Shown piece by piece: positions 62,444 to 64,000 of a DNA stretch of 64,000 nt. Made by a program: the position numbers and the translations under genes. Within the stretch, counting starts at the first letter, position 1; every line of letters starts with the position of its first letter. Source of the stretch: Sphingopyxis indica (GTDB lineage: Bacteria > Pseudomonadota > Alphaproteobacteria > Sphingomonadales > Sphingomonadaceae); NCBI RefSeq assembly GCF_900188185.1, contig NZ_FZPA01000002.1, forward strand, positions 310,001 through 374,000. Direction: 5' to 3'. The notes under the pieces were generated by a model. That model was not told the DNA's origin and made no database searches. It was given only the letters and a program-made list of their open reading frames with translations.

Positions 62444-63382
62444 CTAAAGCGTTTTCAGCAAGGCTTCGATGTCGTCCATCGACATCAGGCTGACCGTTTC
62501 GACCTCGCCGCTCGCGCTGCGTTTGACCATCGGCGAGAGGACCTTGCCGCCGAATTCGACGAACTGCGTCACGCCGATCGCTTCCATCGCGCCGACGCTC
62601 TCGCGCCAGCGGACGCGGCCGGTGACCTGGCTGACGAGCAGTTCGCGGATTTCGCCGGCGTCGCTTACCGGCGCCGCGGTCACATTGGCGACGACGGGGA
62701 CGAGCGGCGCGGCGGGGGGGCTCGCGGCGAGCGCCTCGGCCATCGCGTCGGCCGCAGGCTGCATCAGCGGGCAGTGGAAGGGCGCCGACACGGGGAGCAG
62801 CACGCCGCGCTTGATCCCATAATTCTTGACCATGGCGACCGCGCGCTCGACCGCGCCCCTGTGGCCCGAGATCACGACCTGCGACGGGTCATTGTCGTTC
62901 GCGACCGCGCAGACCTCGCCCTCGGCCGCCGCGTCGGCGAGTTTCTGCGCCGTCTCGACATCGGCGCCGAGCAGCGCCGCCATCGCGCCGGCGCCGACGG
63001 GCACCGCCGCCTGCATCGCCTGCCCGCGCGTCTTCAAAAGCCGCGCCGTGGTCGCGAGGTCGAAGGCCCCCGCGGCGCATAGCGCGCTATATTCGCCGAG
63101 GCTGTGGCCGGCGACATAGTCGGCCTTGGCGGCGAGCGTCACGCCGCCTTCCTTTTCGAGCACGCGCAGCGTCGCGATCGCGTTCGCCATGATCGCAGGC
63201 TGGGCGTTTTCGGTGAGGGTGAGCTGATCCTCGGGGCCTTCGCTCATCAGCTGGAACAGCTTCTGCCCGAGCGCGTCGTCGACTTCCTGAAATACCTCGC
63301 GCGCGTGGCTCGATGCGTCGGCAAGCGCCTTGCCCATGCCAACCGACTGGCTGCCCTGTCCCGGAAAGATGAATGCGCGCAT
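62444..63382 (-). CDS. fabD: Malonyl-CoA:ACP transacylase
   Basis: This 312-residue enzyme loads malonate onto ACP. The N-terminal FPGQGSQSVGMG, nucleophile Ser in VAGHSLGEYSAL and catalytic His in VSAPFHCPLM are intact. ATG at 63382. It lies upstream of fabG in the same direction but is separated by the GxxExxY unit and about 30 bp of family B-like repeat (62414-62439). Confidence 0.96.
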   Translation of the reverse strand: MRAFIFPGQGSQSVGMGKALADASSHAREVFQEVDDALGQKLFQLMSEGPEDQLTLTENAQPAIMANAIATLRVLEKEGGVTLAAKADYVAGHSLGEYSALCAAGAFDLATTARLLKTRGQAMQAAVPVGAGAMAALLGADVETAQKLADAAAEGEVCAVANDNDPSQVVISGHRGAVERAVAMVKNYGIKRGVLLPVSAPFHCPLMQPAADAMAEALAASPPAAPLVPVVANVTAAPVSDAGEIRELLVSQVTGRVRWRESVGAMEAIGVTQFVEFGGKVLSPMVKRSASGEVETVSLMSMDDIEALLKTL

Positions 63383-63402
63383 GACCCTGTCCTCGTTTCA
63401 TT

Positions 63403-63474
63403 TCGTCGTCCCAGCGAAAGCTGGGACCGTTGGCGTTCTGATCCAGCGATCCCAGCTTTCGCTGGGATGACGGA
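63403..63474. repeat. Palindromic element, family I
   Basis: Inverted arms with core CCCAGCGAAAGCTGGGA and CCCAGCTTTCGCTGGGA (about 24 bp each) surround a spacer GTTGGCGTTCTGATCCAGC. It lies between the LD-carboxypeptidase gene end and fabD. Confidence 0.86.
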
Positions 63475-63497
63475 TTAGGATGGCCGCGCCTATTCCT

Positions 63498-64000
63498 TCA
63501 CCCCGCGCGATGCAAGCCGAAGGGCACGACCTTGTTGTCGGCATCGTGCCCGATGTCGGCGCGGCCGAGCCAGGCGATGCCGGTGCGCGCGCACCAGTCG
63601 CGCGCGATCTCTTCGGCATCCATGCCGAACGGGCGGTCATTCTCGGGCACCGCGCTCACGCGGCCGAGGCGAATGCCCGACAGCCCGCGCGGCGCGAGGC
63701 AGGTCGCCATGTGGAAAAAGGCGCGGTCGAAGGCATAGAGATGCTCGCTCACTTCTTCGACCAGCAGGACATGACCCGCGAGGTCGGGCTCGAGCGGGGT
63801 GCCGAGCAGCATCGACAGCGTCATCAGATTGAAGGCCGTGTGGCGCGCGCCATGCTCGAGCCCGCTCTCGCACGCGACGGGATCGCGCGCGACGAGCCAG
63901 TCGAGCGCGCGCGCGATCGCCGCGTCGCCGCCCTCGCGCCGGATATCGGCGACCATCGGCCCGTGCGCGACATGATCGAAGCCTTCGCGATAGAGGCAGG
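63498..64000 (-). CDS. LD-carboxypeptidase (peptidase S66), partial (5' end outside window)
   Basis: This is the C-terminal 167 residues of an S66 family carboxypeptidase, which removes the terminal D-Ala from muropeptides in wall recycling. The part present contains LLVEEVSEHLYAFDRAFFHM, GIRLGRVSAVPENDRPFG and the C-terminal HDADNKVVPFG; the catalytic His lies in the GRADIGHDADN motif. The frame stays open to the right edge, so the start (and the nucleophile Ser) is beyond 64000. Confidence 0.88.
   Translation of the reverse strand, partial: CLYREGFDHVAHGPMVADIRREGGDAAIARALDWLVARDPVACESGLEHGARHTAFNLMTLSMLLGTPLEPDLAGHVLLVEEVSEHLYAFDRAFFHMATCLAPRGLSGIRLGRVSAVPENDRPFGMDAEEIARDWCARTGIAWLGRADIGHDADNKVVPFGLHRAG

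Overview
The window is high-GC, tightly packed bacterial DNA. Its conserved blocks (a complete mraZ-to-ftsZ cluster, a split gcvPA/gcvPB glycine cleavage operon, CcmAB, ABA4-like and carotenoid oxygenase genes, GTGA/ATGA-coupled starts) fit an alphaproteobacterium of the Sphingomonadaceae, probably close to Sphingopyxis. The genus is an inference from gene content and protein style, not a database result. Nearly all housekeeping genes lie on the minus strand.

Positions 1-23.8 kb hold the transcription/translation block tRNA-Trp - secE - nusG - rplK - rplA - rplJ - rplL - rpoB. Order and strand are classical, but the block is broken by unrelated genes. A PilZ gene lies between tRNA-Trp and secE, tesB between nusG and rplK, a 7-kb block (DUF2218/PadR, phnA, sulP/XRE, phhB, metallopeptidase, ccmAB) between rplA and rplJ, and an 8-kb block between rplL and rpoB. 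The 8-kb block carries a secreted triple-repeat protein, TetR with a carotenoid oxygenase, an ATP-grasp/nucleotidyltransferase/PLP-enzyme cassette and a Pro/Ala-rich envelope protein. Each separated piece has its own readable sigma70-like promoter.

Positions 23.8-35 kb carry a DMT exporter, a GST, a frameshifted DUF885 peptidase, an acyl-CoA synthetase, a DUF938 methyltransferase with an ABA4-like membrane protein, and the gcvT-gcvH-gcvPA-gcvPB operon behind a tandem glycine riboswitch. Positions 35-57.9 kb carry a Rossmann oxidoreductase, dGTPase, a TPR/SPOR protein and the complete division and cell wall cluster from ftsZ up to mraZ, led by 10-bp-phased MraZ-type boxes. Positions 58-64 kb carry two membrane proteins coupled to cysK, a small secreted protein, fabG and fabD split by a GxxExxY gene bounded by perfect 31-bp inverted repeats, and the C-terminal part of an LD-carboxypeptidase.

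The most unusual theme is a dense set of palindromic REP-like elements of at least nine sequence families. Two members lie inside reading frames (gcvPB and the N-terminus of the TPR/SPOR protein) without breaking them. The best candidates for something undescribed are the inverted-repeat-bounded GxxExxY unit, the in-frame palindromes, and the ATP-grasp/nucleotidyltransferase/PLP cassette. I saw no CRISPR array, phage genes, insertion sequence transposase or rRNA.
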